A stretch of DNA of 64,000 nucleotides. It comes from Undaria pinnatifida (Eukaryota > Sar > Phaeophyceae > Laminariales > Alariaceae). The stretch's first letter is position 1. The number at the start of each line of letters is the position of its first letter. The stretch covers positions 2,417,001 through 2,481,000 of the forward strand of contig JABAKD010000017.1 in the NCBI GenBank assembly GCA_012845835.1, in the 5' to 3' direction. The notes under the pieces are model-generated. The model ran no database searches, was not told the origin of the DNA, and was given only the letters and a program-made list of their open reading frames with translations. Below are positions 33,758 to 44,765 of the stretch, piece after piece. The position numbers and the translations under genes are program-made.

Positions 33758-35784
33758 TTTTTTTATCTTGCTATCTTGCTCCATGAACACACAACGAGCT
33801 GGACACGTATCCGAACAGTCAACGGCCTTCTACCGGAAACATTCCAAGATGCCGCCAGAGCTATCGGCCTAGTTCATGGTGTTGAGGGAGTACACGATAT
33901 GGCATCGGTTTTTCGACCGCTAAAGAAATACGACAAGTATTCACAACACTCATTTTGCATCGTGCACCTGCTTGCGCGCTATGGGAGATTTTCCAAGATG
34001 ATCTCGCGGCAGACTTCGCCTCGAACCTTGCACAATCCGCTGCCGCCAACGCCGGTCTAAAATCCATCAACCCTACGCTTCACAAACATGGCAGGTCCAC
34101 GGACAAGTATGGTTTGCCCAAAGCACACCACGAAAACACTGAGTACGACCGCTTGCTCGGAGCTTTCGACCGGCAAGAACTGCAAGAGTTAGCCGATCAA
34201 CTTATCCCCCACCTTACACAAGAACAGAAAACCGTGTTTGATGCAATCACATCAAGCGTCACACAAGAAGGAGGCGTATACACGATCCATGCACCTGCTG
34301 GAACTGGCAAGACATTTACCGAAACTACTATTGCTGCATCTCTCAGAGCTCGTGGGTCTCTCGTTTTATGCACGGCGTCTACTGGAATAGCCGCAGTGAT
34401 CCTCCCGGGTGGTCTCACCGCACATCCAACTTTTAAACTTCCCTTCGGTCCAGACGCGGTTAGTGGTATTAATAGCACGTGTAATACCAAAGCAGAGTCT
34501 CAAAGAGCTGATGTCCTTAAACAAGCAGGATTATTAACATGGGACGAATGCCCAATGTCAAGCGAATATGCTTCCGAAGACTTAGATTCAACACTTAGGG
34601 ACCTCATGAACAATGATCTTCCTTTCGGCGGGAATTGTCTTCCAGGGAGATTGGCGCCAGTGCGGACCAATTGTAAAGTTTGGTACTGCAAGAGACGTTG
34701 TCGATGAAGCCTTTTATCCTCGCACCTCTGGAAACATGTTCAGCGTTTTCGTCTCACGAAATCAATGAGAGACCGAGGAGACACTCCCTTCGCTATAATA
34801 GTGCTTTGTACAAGTAGCAGTGGGCGAAGGCGACATCGAACCAGTAACCCTTTCCGACGGGAGTACAGTTATACCTCTCAAGCACACATCAAAGGACTCC
34901 GCCGGCTGCGAACACGTGTGCCAAATCAATGAAACAACTAACTTCGAAGAGCTCGTTCAAGCCGTTTATCCTGATTTTTTGCAAGTAAATCACAACACGT
35001 TCGATGACCGCGGCATACTAGCACCTACCAATGACGGCATCGACCAGATCAATGACTAGGTTCTGGACATGTTGCATGGAGATGCGCAGCACGAGAAGAG
35101 TTCGGACCGGCCCATCACCGACGACTCAGAAAACATGCCAGAGGTCGTATCTGTCGAACACTTGAACACAGTTAATGTACCAGGCACACCTCCACATGAC
35201 TTGCAACTTAAGATAGGAGCTTTGGCAATGTTCATCAGGAACATTAACTTTGACAGTGGTCTCGTTAACGGCAAATCGGGAGTGGTTCGAGGTCTGTCTG
35301 CGAAAGTCGTTCATGTCGAAGTTATCGCTGAAGGATTTCCTATTGTTAAAATACCCAGAATCTGTTTCGAAACTCGAAGGAATTACCTTCCATCGTCATC
35401 AATTTCCTTTTCGTTTATGCTACACCATGACAATCAACAAGTCACAAGGGCAAATGCTAGAGAAAGTCGGCCTTATCTAAGAGATTATGTATTCACGCAT
35501 GGGCAATTATACGTCGGTCTCAGCCGCACCACTTCGCGAGAAAACATCCTGTGTCTCGTAAAAACATTCAGGCTCATAGACAACGTTCGCTACGTTGCCA
35601 ACGTCGTCTTTCGGGGATTCATTTTGTATTTGAATGTAAATTCTTCAGGGAATGGAATGTCAAACAAAAGCAATACCGACAGCGACAGCGACAGCAGTAG
35701 CGACAGCGACAGCAGTAGCGACAAGGACAGTGATAGCGACAACAACAGCGACAACAGCGAGAGCAGTAGCGACGACAACAGCAA

Positions 35785-36230
35785 CAAGTGGACCATTGTT
35801 AATGAGATAGGAGATGGCGCTTGCTTATTTCGTTGCATAGCCCGCCAAGTGCATGGGGACCCTGGCGCACAATTCAATACACGACAGCAAATACTACAAC
35901 ATATTCGTCATCACCTGTACGATCCAATCCCCTTATTCGATATGTCATTCAACGACATCATTTCAGGCGGAATCCAAAGCGAATCTGTCGCTACCGTTGG
36001 TCAACCCGACACGCTGTATACCTCAGTCGGTCACTCCCTCAACCTCATGTTCAACGAATATGCTTACGCCACACATTGAAATCACAGCCGCCAATCATCT
36101 ATTCAACATCAACATCAATGTCACATTTGCTGGCACTTATCCGAGCGCACACCCCGAGCCAAACTCGTGCAACGTTCTGTACGACCCTATCACCCAGCAC
36201 TACAACTCACTTCAGCACCACGGTTAAATG
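35785..36230 (+). pseudogene. OTU-like cysteine protease domain at the Helitron C-terminus
   Basis: Follows a Ser/Asp repeat linker (35680-35785). The sequence VNEIGDGACLFRCIARQVHG contains the OTU Asp and Cys catalytic positions (DGACLF). A frameshift near 36065-36075 separates it from HIEITAANHLFNI and the C-terminal HYNSL, which supplies the catalytic His. OTU domains remove ubiquitin-like modifiers, and some Helitron families are known to carry them. Disabled here by the frameshift unless the join is repaired by sequencing. Confidence 0.8.
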
Positions 36231-36234
36231 CAAA

Positions 36235-39000
36235 GCGCCATGATAAAGGTAGTGTTCGTCAAATGTTCGTTGCTTTCCTTTCGGCGCTTGCGCCACTCCC
36301 TTAGCCACATCCCGGAGGGGAACCTTGTATACACGTACGAGTGTTATCTACGAGTGTTAACGGGAAAAGAGAACGATACTCGTCAGCAGTAAACCTTGAA
36401 ACTTCAATGTCAATGATGTGCCCACCCACTCTGCTGCTGCTGCTGCTGCTGCTGCTCGCAACATCAGGAGGAGACAAACAAGAACGGGGAGGCGTGGGGA
36501 GAGGAGGCGTGGCCACGCAATAGACACGCCGCCTGAGCGGGTCCTTCCACACTAACCCTAGTTTGCGTCGGCTGCCATGAGTTGTACTGGGTCATGACCA
36601 TGGAATGAGCCGTGACCAAGCTACTAGTATCGTCAACATGGATCATCGAAGGAGCGTCGTACTCGCGCGCGCAAAAAAAAAATGACAACATAATATACGT
36701 AAATTTAAGTACCTTTTGACAATCAACATCCATACAAGAATGGTTCTTATATTTTCGGACAAAAAGTGGTATATACCAGCGTTGTTCTTCTCTGCGCCAG
36801 AAAGGAGGTTGGCCTGCCGCCGCGGCTGCTGTTGCTGCTGCTGCTACCGCTGCTGCTGCGAACGAGTCCTCCTCCTCATCTCCCTCCTCAGAGAGAGAGG
36901 TAGGTTGGCTCGGCACGCGCGCGATGGAGGATAGTTCCTTGGTGTGAGCCCGTTGACATAAGAGTCCTCCTACGCAGGTGGCTGCTTGTGTTGCAGCAGA
37001 GTATCATAGGGTTCGACCACTCTATTATCCGGAAATTTAAGGATCGTTTGCGTATTGATATTAAAAACAAGCGATCATTATATTTAAGACAAACATCGGT
37101 AATCGTTTATACCATGTACTCTGTGCAGAAGGGTGATCTGCCGTAGCGACTGCTGCTGTTGGGCGAGGGCGGGGGGGGGGACAAGGACAGTGGCGTTGGC
37201 AGAGGATAATGCAGCAGTTGGGTTCGAATGGAGCTCAGCTCAATGTTATAAAAATTTCTCGGCACAAGACAAGCACTGCAGCTGTGGCAAGCGGCGCGGG
37301 AGTGTGTGCTGGACGCGGCAAGATGTAGGGCGGAAAAAAAAAACACACCATCGAGAAGTCTGTCTCTGGGCGACTTTCACCACCCCAGCGAGAACTTAAT
37401 GTTTGCACGAGCGAAACGATGTAGCGGATTATATAGGGAGCATTGCATAGACATGCCGAGGAGCCAGCGGATGCCCGTGCGACAAGCGCCAGGTCTAATG
37501 TTCACGGGAATGGCCACAGGGGAAGGGACCTCGGGGAAGAGCTGGCTGATACAGCCCAAGAAGCTCTCCGGCGAAGCCAAGAACCCTGTCATAATCATCG
37601 CTCCCAGAGCACCAGGAAAGGTGCACGAACGGAATGCGCCGCACTTTGACACGAGCAACAACAGCAACCAGAAAACAACCACCACCTTCGGGAGCACCTT
37701 CACAACACGCGAAAGCTCACCTCGCTCTGTCAACACTCCGCGATCTCAGCTCTGGTACTCTTCTTGCCCACACGCCCGGGGCCGCTACGCGGGTAGTTGC
37801 TAACTGCTCACACCAAACTCTCGATAAAATTAGCTCTGCCGAGTCTCGAGCCGCCTGCCTCAGAAGAGGAGCCGGCTTTTTCCAACGCCGTCACCGCCAG
37901 GCTGGGGGCATCGTAGGATGCCAGTGTATTTCTTGGTTTAATCACGCCTTGCTGTTCCTTCTCGTGGTGGTCGAACGCTCGTTGCCAGTTCAATGCGGAG
38001 CGGGATCTGTGTTCTTCAATTTGCAATGTTCTTTGACTCTGCTGCTGCTACCATGACACCAGACTCCTCCCATGCGTCCATCGGGCGGACGCAACAATAG
38101 CGACGGAGAAACTTGGCCAATAAAAACGATCCAAAAAAATGCATAGCTCCCCAATACGCAACCGCCTTCATAGTTCTGAACTCCACTGAACCCACAGGAA
38201 ATTTGAAATTTGAAATTTGATTTGAAATTTGAAAGTTGGAATTGATACTTGTACGGTCGTACCTGGTATTTATTTCCTCCTGTTCTGGTCACATCCGCCA
38301 AACAGGTTCGCATGTAGCTCCCTTCCCCGCCGCCGCGAAACTCACGCTCAATAACGAGAGCGATGTCAGCATCTACAATTTCTCGGTCGAGGCGCAACAA
38401 CTAGATACACCTGCTCGTCGTGTGGTACGTGCAGCAATCAATCCCACAATCGAAACCGTCCACGACCATTTTCTTGCAGGTTCGCTGCCATTCGCCGGAG
38501 AGCAAAGCAGCAGTTTTGAAGCTCGCATTGCCGTGATACAACGCGCAACAGACTCGACAGGATGTACTGCCGTACCGCGAATGCACTCGTCCTGTGGTAC
38601 ATGCGGTCAGAACAGCGCAACAACCGCAGCATCGCCGTAGATGTATAGCTCAAAAAACAAGAAGCCATTCATTTTATTACTATATCACCAGGAGGTATAA
38701 TACGAGGACGAGCGTACGAACAGGCTGACGTCCTTGAAATATTGTTATAGACAAACAGGGGTTGAATAATACCTGTGGGCCTGTCTGTGGTGGTGGGAAT
38801 TGTTTTTTGGAATAACCCCCCGTGGCGTTTTCTCCTGTTCTTGTCGTACGAAGTCCCCCATACCTCCTTTGTTCTCCCCCAGGGGGGGGGGGGGGGGGGA
38901 ACGTTTATTGAAAAGCAAACGCTCGCCCGGGGATTGTTGGCAGAGGATATATTACGGTAAATTAAAAATAATAGTATTTACCGTGTAAATACGTTGAAGA
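36235..39000. other. Stretch with candidate Helitron 3' hairpin and no firm gene
   Basis: Just after the Helitron ORF a hairpin GGCGC-TT-GCGCC (36283-36294) followed by ACTCCCTTAG could be the Helitron 3' end, although the last bases are not a perfect CTRR. A CTG run (about 36428-36457) and a second CTG/GCT run (36820-36860, poly-Ala on the minus strand) follow. Open frames at 37377-37736 (minus; hydrophobic signal-like start KVVVVFWLLLLLVSKCGAF) and 37306-37803 (plus) overlap, so at most one is real. A seven-base GAAATTT tandem is at about 38193-38235. Poly-G at 38882-38899. Confidence 0.4.
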
Positions 39001-39014
39001 ACCTGGAGACTAGC

Positions 39015-39045
<31 letters not shown>

Positions 39046-39606
39046 GCTGTTGTTGTTGTTGTTGTTCTCACATTAACGCGAATAATCAAGTCCGTGGTCA
39101 CAGGACAGGCTCCAGTTGTTAAGGATATTAGTGGGGTATTAGTCCGTTTGACCACTTGCAAAAGGTTAACCAATAGCTTACCAAAACTAAGCCTTATAAC
39201 ACTCTCCCCCCCTGAAACGGCGGGATAACAGGTCGGCCGGATATACGGGCGGACCTTTCAATATCCAAGCCGTTTCATTTCCTGGGGATACCAGGGAGAG
39301 TATTTTTCAAGTTCGACATGGGGAAAATCTGAAAAATTTATTATTGTGGATGGTGGGGATCGAACCCACGACCCAAAAAACCCATGGTCCTGCCGACGAC
39401 GCCATTTGTTAAGGATATTAATGGGGTATTAGTCCGTTTGACCACTTGCAAAAGGTTAACCAATAGCTTACCCAAACTAAGCCTTATAACACAGTCACTC
39501 TGGAGCTGAGGAATACCCCAGCCAGGGAAAAAACACAAACAAACCAAAGGTGGTACACGTACATATCACTGACGCAATTCATGCCTCCGCCAGAAACATA
39601 TAAAAA
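39000..39606 (-). mobile_element. AAC-tailed retroposon copy interrupted by a TRIM
   Basis: Minus-strand copy of a short dispersed family whose 3' end is an AAC (here GTT) microsatellite (39012-39066). After removing the TRIM, the sequence reads from TTTCTGGCGGAGGCATGAAT through CTCCAGAGTGACTGGAGCC and CCTGTGACCACGGACTTG to 'gttaatgtgagaac' and (AAC)n. The uninterrupted relative is at 55265-55442; fragments lie at 6925-7000, 8795-8860 and probably 42920-42955. The internal sequence is non-coding; a SINE-like or truncated LINE tail is the best guess. Confidence 0.75.
39117..39491 (-). mobile_element. Complete TRIM (miniature LTR retrotransposon)
   Basis: 375 bp, two 85-bp LTRs (39117-39201 and 39407-39491) differing at about two sites. 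Read on the minus strand, each LTR starts TGTTA and ends TAACA. A two-base gap is followed by a primer-binding-site-like TGGCGTCGTCGGCAG (39404-39390). A polypurine tract AGGGGGGGAGAG (39213-39202) abuts the 3' LTR. Target duplication CAGT flanks it (39113-39116 and 39492-39495). The 205-bp interior has no ORF but contains a perfect T-arm-like hairpin, GTGGG-TTCGATC-CCCAC (39369-39353). All enzymes must come from another element. Confidence 0.93.
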
Positions 39607-40053
39607 GTAAAATCGGTAGTCAGCACCCTACGATGTGCCAGGTCCATACTGGTGCATACGTCTCACTACTCGCGCCCGGAAAAACCGTGTATACCGCGTG
39701 CCACCCAAGAACCGTACCACGTATATATTACATCGTACGTGGTACCTATCACTACGCATGCGCACGCCAGACGCAAGTCAATTGGAAAAAAGAAACAAAG
39801 AAGAGAAAATAATATAAAGGAAAGGAAAGAAAGAAAAGAAAATAAAGCGAAAAAGGAAAGGAAAGGAAAGAAAAGACAAGAAAAGCAAGAAAAGACAAGA
39901 CAAGAAGAGGAAGCAAGGAAAGGAAAAGAAAAAAAACGTCATACTAGCAGACCCTAGGAACTGACTACAGACGGCATTGGGCTCATAGAGGGTATCAAGT
40001 GCATCAATGGCACTGGGGAGAGAATGCAACAAGACGAAGAAGTCAGGGCGGCC

Positions 40054-42262
40054 TTACGCTAACTTGTGACGGCCATCGGAAGGCCCACAAATTTCAAGAC
40101 GATGATGGCCAGACCCAGAAATCAGTCTCTTGGGCAGGCCCCCCCCCCTCCCCCCTTCCCCCGGCCGCTTAGAGATGCCGACAGTGGATGTCGCTGCCGC
40201 GGCCTTTGCGCGTCGCTCTGCAGCTCTGCGTGTCTCCGCCTCATGCCATTTCCGCATTAACAACTCGACTCCCTCCTCTACTCGTCGAAACCATCTGCCG
40301 GCCTTCTGAGCAGCCTTTCGCTACCCTTCGGAATTCGTTCCAAAGACCGACATATCCTCCTTTAGATGCACCAGCCAGTCCTTCTCTTGCCCCCCTGGTT
40401 AGCCCTTACCTCCAACAAGCTCCCCAAACATCATCCTCTGTGGCAGACGCTCCTCCCCCATACGTGCTACGAATCCCGCAAACAATATCCTCCGTTTGCG
40501 CACTATCGTCTCTATGCTCTCGGAAGCTGTCTTGGCAAGCGCATCGGCGTACAATAGGGTGTGGTCGTCGCGCTTCGGTTTCCGCCATCCGAGGCATAGG
40601 AGGAGCATGGAGTGGTGAACCCGTTGTAGCCTGTCATAGTCAGGCATGTTCAGGCTCCATGTCATGCAACCGTAGAGTAGTGTCTCGATCAACTCGGTAG
40701 CAACCGCACCTTCAACCGTAAGCGCCCACCCCGGGCGATCATAGATTTCCATCTTGTACCGCTGGAAGCACGCCCAGGCCCTCTGAAGACGCCGCGTTAT
40801 TTCAATGCTAAGGTCTCTGTCTGCGGTTATAGACCCGCCCAAGTACACAAACTCGATTGTTTGTATGTATACCTGGCCGGCTGCATTGGTTGTAAACGAC
40901 ACCTTCCCCCCGCCTTTTGTTTGCAGGCACATGATCTCTGTTTTCGCCTCGGAGACCGTAAGCCCGAACGCCGAGCACGCAGTCACGATCACAGTCACCA
41001 CCCTCTCCAGCCCTCCTGATGATCGCGATACGATGCCCGGATCGTCAGCATACAGCATATCCCACAATCTCTGTACCTCCTCCTCCTCCCCCCTCCGCCC
41101 GTCGACGTTGCCGGTGCGTGAAGTGCCCTTCTTCTCGCCTTTCTCCTTCTTTCGTTGGAGCTACGCAATGTTGTCCGTGATGACTGCATCAGCGAGGAAA
41201 CGTTTCTCGGCCACACGCAGTACCGCCGTGAAAAACATGTTGAACAGCTGTGGCGCGAGCACGCATCCTTGCCCCACGTTGAACTTATCCGAAAACTCTC
41301 CATTATCCAACCGCACACATGCTTGCATGCCGTCGTGGAATTTGCGGATGACGGCGAGCACTCTCGGTGGCACGCCAAAACGAGCAAGGACATCCCACAA
41401 AAGGGTTCGGTCGACGGAGTCATATGCTTAGGTAAGGTCGATAGAGCACAACTACATGGGGAGGTCCTTCTTCCGCGCCAGTTCCTGCAGTCATCGTACT
41501 ACGAACATCATGCCAACCGTCGAGCGTTGGGGACTGAACCCACACTGTTCCTCCGGCAGAATGTTCTCGCGTTCGCAATAGTCACTCAGGCTGCCCGCGA
41601 TGACTTTGAGGAGTACTTTGCCACCGTGAGCCACGAGGGAGATGCCACGAAAATTGCCACACTCAGTCTGATATTTCTTTGTGGATCACCTCAATCGTTG
41701 CATCTTTCCATTGTTGCGGCACACCATCTCCCCTCCACACAGCGACAATGATATCGTGGAACTTTCCGAGAGTGTCCACTTCTCCTTCGTCGGCCAAAAC
41801 CTTCAAGAGCTCGGCCGGGAGACCATCGGGCCCTACCGCCTTTCGGTTCGCCAACGCACGGATCGCCTCCGCTACTTCGTATCTCGACGGGAAATCGTCC
41901 AGTGGCCTGCACGGGGGCCACTGCTTAAGCTCGTCCACAATGCTCGGGTCAAGGATCGGCGAGTTGGCGTTAAGCAGTTTGTGAAACCACCTCACCCACC
42001 GCTCGCGGGTGAGGGCATTATCCCGCAGCAATCGACCTTCCTCATCCTTGACGTACTGCGAGTTAAACGTTATCTTCCCTTCCACATCCTTCCCTTCCAT
42101 ATCCATCCCCTTTAGGTGTTTGTAGAAGCCAAATTGATCACCTTCTCGAATACGCCCTTCGAGTTGGCTAACGTAATCTTCGAAGAACCTCTGTACAGCT
42201 TCCGCCCGAGTGCGTTTCGGCTGTTTGGTGGCCGCCTTCAAGGCTCGCCGTAGATCACGAGT
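40054..42262 (-). pseudogene. Non-LTR (LINE) reverse transcriptase, 5'-truncated and decayed
   Basis: Minus-strand remnant of a LINE ORF2. From 42241: linker and RT start ([54 protein letters not shown]). A frameshift near 41670 leads to [16 protein letters not shown], a stop, [14 protein letters not shown], and [15 protein letters not shown]. Another break leads to the catalytic YADD in WDMLYADDPGIVS (about 41055), then the thumb and C-terminal region (VYLGGSITAD, LETLLYGCMTW-like, RRILFAGFVARM), reaching ALRK/KRLISGSG near 40060. The endonuclease domain is absent, which is the usual 5' truncation. Several in-frame stops; not functional. Confidence 0.88.
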
Positions 42263-42377
42263 TTATCACTCTCGCACACTCGTGCACGGAGCAATCCCTC
42301 GGTATAGAAATGCAGCAGATCCCAAGAATTTTCTGAGCTCCTAACATGATGAGGAGCTCAATATTTTATATATTTCA

Positions 42378-42545
42378 GTAGAGCTTACCACTTTTTCGAC
42401 AACATGGATGACGCACACTGTGCACGAGACGAAGAAGGTTTCACCGCGTACATTGGTTGGTTGTTGCGTTTTATTGGGTTAGGGTTAGGGTATACATAAT
42501 TGAAAGAGTGTGTCAACCAAGACATATGTCATAAAAAAAAACACC
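42378..42545. mobile_element. MITE family 3, second copy
   Basis: Starts 'cagtagagcttaccactt' and keeps 'gtacattggttggttg'. The right inverted repeat is more degraded than in the 13.5-kb copy. An internal GGGTTAGGGTTAGGG (42476-42490) looks telomeric but corresponds to 'cggttagggatataggg' in the other copy, so it arose within the element. Confidence 0.75.
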
Positions 42546-42945
42546 GGGAAGATAATACCCTCCAATATTTTGCCCGACGAGACAGAGGACTTCGACGGCA
42601 TTCGTTCGCACAGCCCAACCAAAGGCTTCTATGCCTTAGTCCAAAAAAACATCTACAAGTATACTCGTGAAACGGCTTGATCAATGACTAACTGGTAGTT
42701 CCTCACTTACTGTTGAGGAGCTAGCTCAATCGGACAATCGGTCCATCGGTCCATCGGCCAGAAACATTATTATTAGTTCATCCAACAACTGCAACCCCTA
42801 CTTACCGTGGGATGACTCCACGGTCAGACCTGTTCGTACTCCTCCTCCTGTGGAAAGCATTATTAATATTAACACCACTATTAATACTGCTGCCGGTGTG
42901 GTATATGCAACGATTATGTGATGAATTTGTGTGAGATCAACAAAA

Positions 42946-42963
42946 ACAACAACCACAACAACC

Positions 42964-42997
<34 letters not shown>

Positions 42998-43084
42998 CGA
43001 CAACGATAACGACAACAACAACAACGACAACGACAACAACAACCACAACAACAACAACAACAACAACGACGACACCAACAACAA

Positions 43085-43124
<40 letters not shown>

Positions 43125-43145
43125 CGGGGACACAACGACAACGTA
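42946..43145. repeat. CAA trinucleotide array
   Basis: CAA/CGACAA repeats of 200 bp. Preceded by 'tgtgtgagatcaacaa', which looks like the end of the AAC-tailed retroposon family, so this may be its expanded tail. Confidence 0.85.
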
Positions 43146-43214
43146 TAGGCGCAACAGGTACATACCAAGAGTCCTTACCAAGTAAAGTAACAGAATACTA
43201 GGCATTAAAGTAAC

Positions 43215-43468
43215 CGCGTGCTACGATAGAGGTATACCGTTTTTTGGCGAAATGTTTTCTGAATGACGGGGCTCCTTCACCCAAAATCGTCGGAAATACG
43301 CCATTTTTCGGCGTGATTCTCGTTGTGTACCTAGGCCATGGGATTTTTCATCCCATGTAGCAGTTTTGTTTTCCTCCGAATCGGTTTTTGCCTTAGAGAG
43401 GTCTTAAGCTCCCAAATTGAGGGGTAGTATGAAGAAAAAAAGGGGTACACCTCTATCGTTGCACGTGT
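43215..43468 (+). mobile_element. MITE family 1, near-complete copy
   Basis: 254 bp, ends CGCGTGCTACGATAGAGG and CCTCTATCGTTGCACGTG. This is the best-preserved body: TACCGTTTTTTGGCGAAATG, CTGAATGACGGGGCTCCTT, 'aaaatcgtcgg', 'gtacctaggccatggg', 'gagaggtcttaagctccc'. Useful as a family reference. No ORF. Confidence 0.88.
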
Positions 43469-44156
43469 CAGTATCACGTACTACAGTGTACATACAGTGA
43501 TATACCTTTACCTGCTGCTATTTCACTGAAAATTCTTTTTTTTTCATGTAACATTATACATGTGGCTATTTTTCCGCGTGCTAGCTTGTGGTTTATTGCC
43601 AAGTTTTTTGCCTTCCGCCCGGTCGTGTTCACCGTTGCCCATTACTCCGTGTTTTCGCCCCTTGCCATCATCAACCTTTAGAATCACGCCCCAACCTGTT
43701 TGGGGATAAACGGCTTGGTACTGTGGTGTGCGATAAGTAGTGCTGTTGTATGTAGCGCGTTCATTAATGCTTTCGTTTTCTGCCGTCCCCCTCCCCCCCT
43801 CCATCGCCGGCGGTGCTTGTCAAGCCTATAGCCTGTAACTACTGGAAAAACACACTCATTTCAAGTAGTTTGTTGCCACAAACGAAAGCCCTACAGGTAA
43901 AGTGGCCGCTCGTCGCGTGCAGAGACACGGCACTGTAATATGCGTGTGTGTTCTTCCGCTCCAGAAAGCATTTTAGCCCCGCCCACCCGGTCCACCCGCT
44001 GAGGATGTAGCCATAGCTTGTTGTGTTTTCTTCCGTTTTCATAATCCCCCCCCCCCCCCCACCCCTGGCTGAAGATGTGGCACTACTGTACGCAAATTGA
44101 TGTTCGCTCGTTTTCGCAATGTGTTTCCCCCTTCCTTCCTTTTCGCCTGGAGGCTG

Positions 44157-44410
44157 CCGCTACAAAAAGAGAAGCACCACTTTTTTTCTGGCGTTCCTCA
44201 ACTTGGGAGCTTAAGACACCCTCTCCCAAAAACTGATTTGGAGAAAAACAAAACCCCGCTACCGGAAGAAACATCCCATGGGGCCTAGGTACACAACGAG
44301 AATCATGCAAAACAAAAATGGCCTATTCCCGACGAGATTGGGTTAAGGAGCCCCGTCGTTCAGAAGACATTTCGCCAAAAAACGGTATACCTCTGTCGTA
44401 GCACGCGTCT
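44157..44410 (-). mobile_element. MITE family 1 copy
   Basis: Reverse orientation; strong right end GGTATACCTCTGTCGTAGCA then cgcgtct, and body words 'gggagcttaagacaccctc' and 'cccatggggcctaggtacac'. The left end is worn. Confidence 0.82.
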
Positions 44411-44599
44411 GGGGTCGGCGTCGGTTGGTAGCGACGTTGTGAAAACACGCCACTCACTGCGTGGGCTAGACAGTAACGAGAGTACCGGGGCGATATGACT
44501 TGTTTTGGTGTTTTGGCGGCAACCACGGATGATCTGATCGATATAGATCCATTTGCGTGGGACGGAGGACCTTCACGCCGCTCACTGAGGGATACAGTG

Positions 44600-44765
44600 G
44601 AAGTCCCCCAATAAGTAGGGCGGTCTGAGTATAATAAGGCGGTACGCCGATATAAGGCGGTCACAAATGCCGATATAAGGCGGTCAAAATCGCTTGACGT
44701 GACTGGGGAATTGCGCTCATAAACCGGAGTGAATACGACGACTTTCCTCGGTAAGGCGGTCATGT
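44600..44765. repeat. TAAGGCGGTC iterons
   Basis: Five copies of TAAGGCGGT(C) interleaved with CCGATATAAGG, the reverse complement of the words in the 658-1265 array. Flanked by 'tgagggatacagtgg', the counterpart of 'gtgagggactctg' there. Confidence 0.7.

Larger units (their letters stand above)
31113..36234 (+). pseudogene. Autonomous Helitron, Rep-helicase with OTU domain (decayed)
   Basis: A rolling-circle transposon protein broken by frameshifts, stops and an inserted MITE. In order: Helitron N-terminal region with CKFC...CC (31113-31895); a degraded stretch (32280-32450, DRPGLVIRVFKLKL); the HUH motif in GRGCAHAHIII (about 32495); Rep continuation VPYNPYLIMKF and IAYLYKYAYK, where the catalytic tyrosines should be (32860-33010); then a family-1 MITE. 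PIF1-like helicase follows from 34190: Walker A APAGTGKTF, Walker B LLTWDECPM, then a frameshift before GGIVFQGDWRQCGP, further motifs to YVGLSRTTSRENI (35560), with TINKSQGQ in another frame. A Ser/Asp-rich linker leads to the OTU domain. Rolling-circle replication is the family role; this copy cannot make the protein. The 5' terminus is not identified. Confidence 0.88.

Noticed and set aside
42476-42492. Telomere seed inside the MITE family 3 copy
   Set aside because: The other copy has a diverged version at the same place, so it is part of the element and not an inserted telomeric repeat.
42798-43205. Poly-Val/Leu or poly-Asn frames
   Set aside because: Translation of the CAA trinucleotide array; no flanking conserved sequence.
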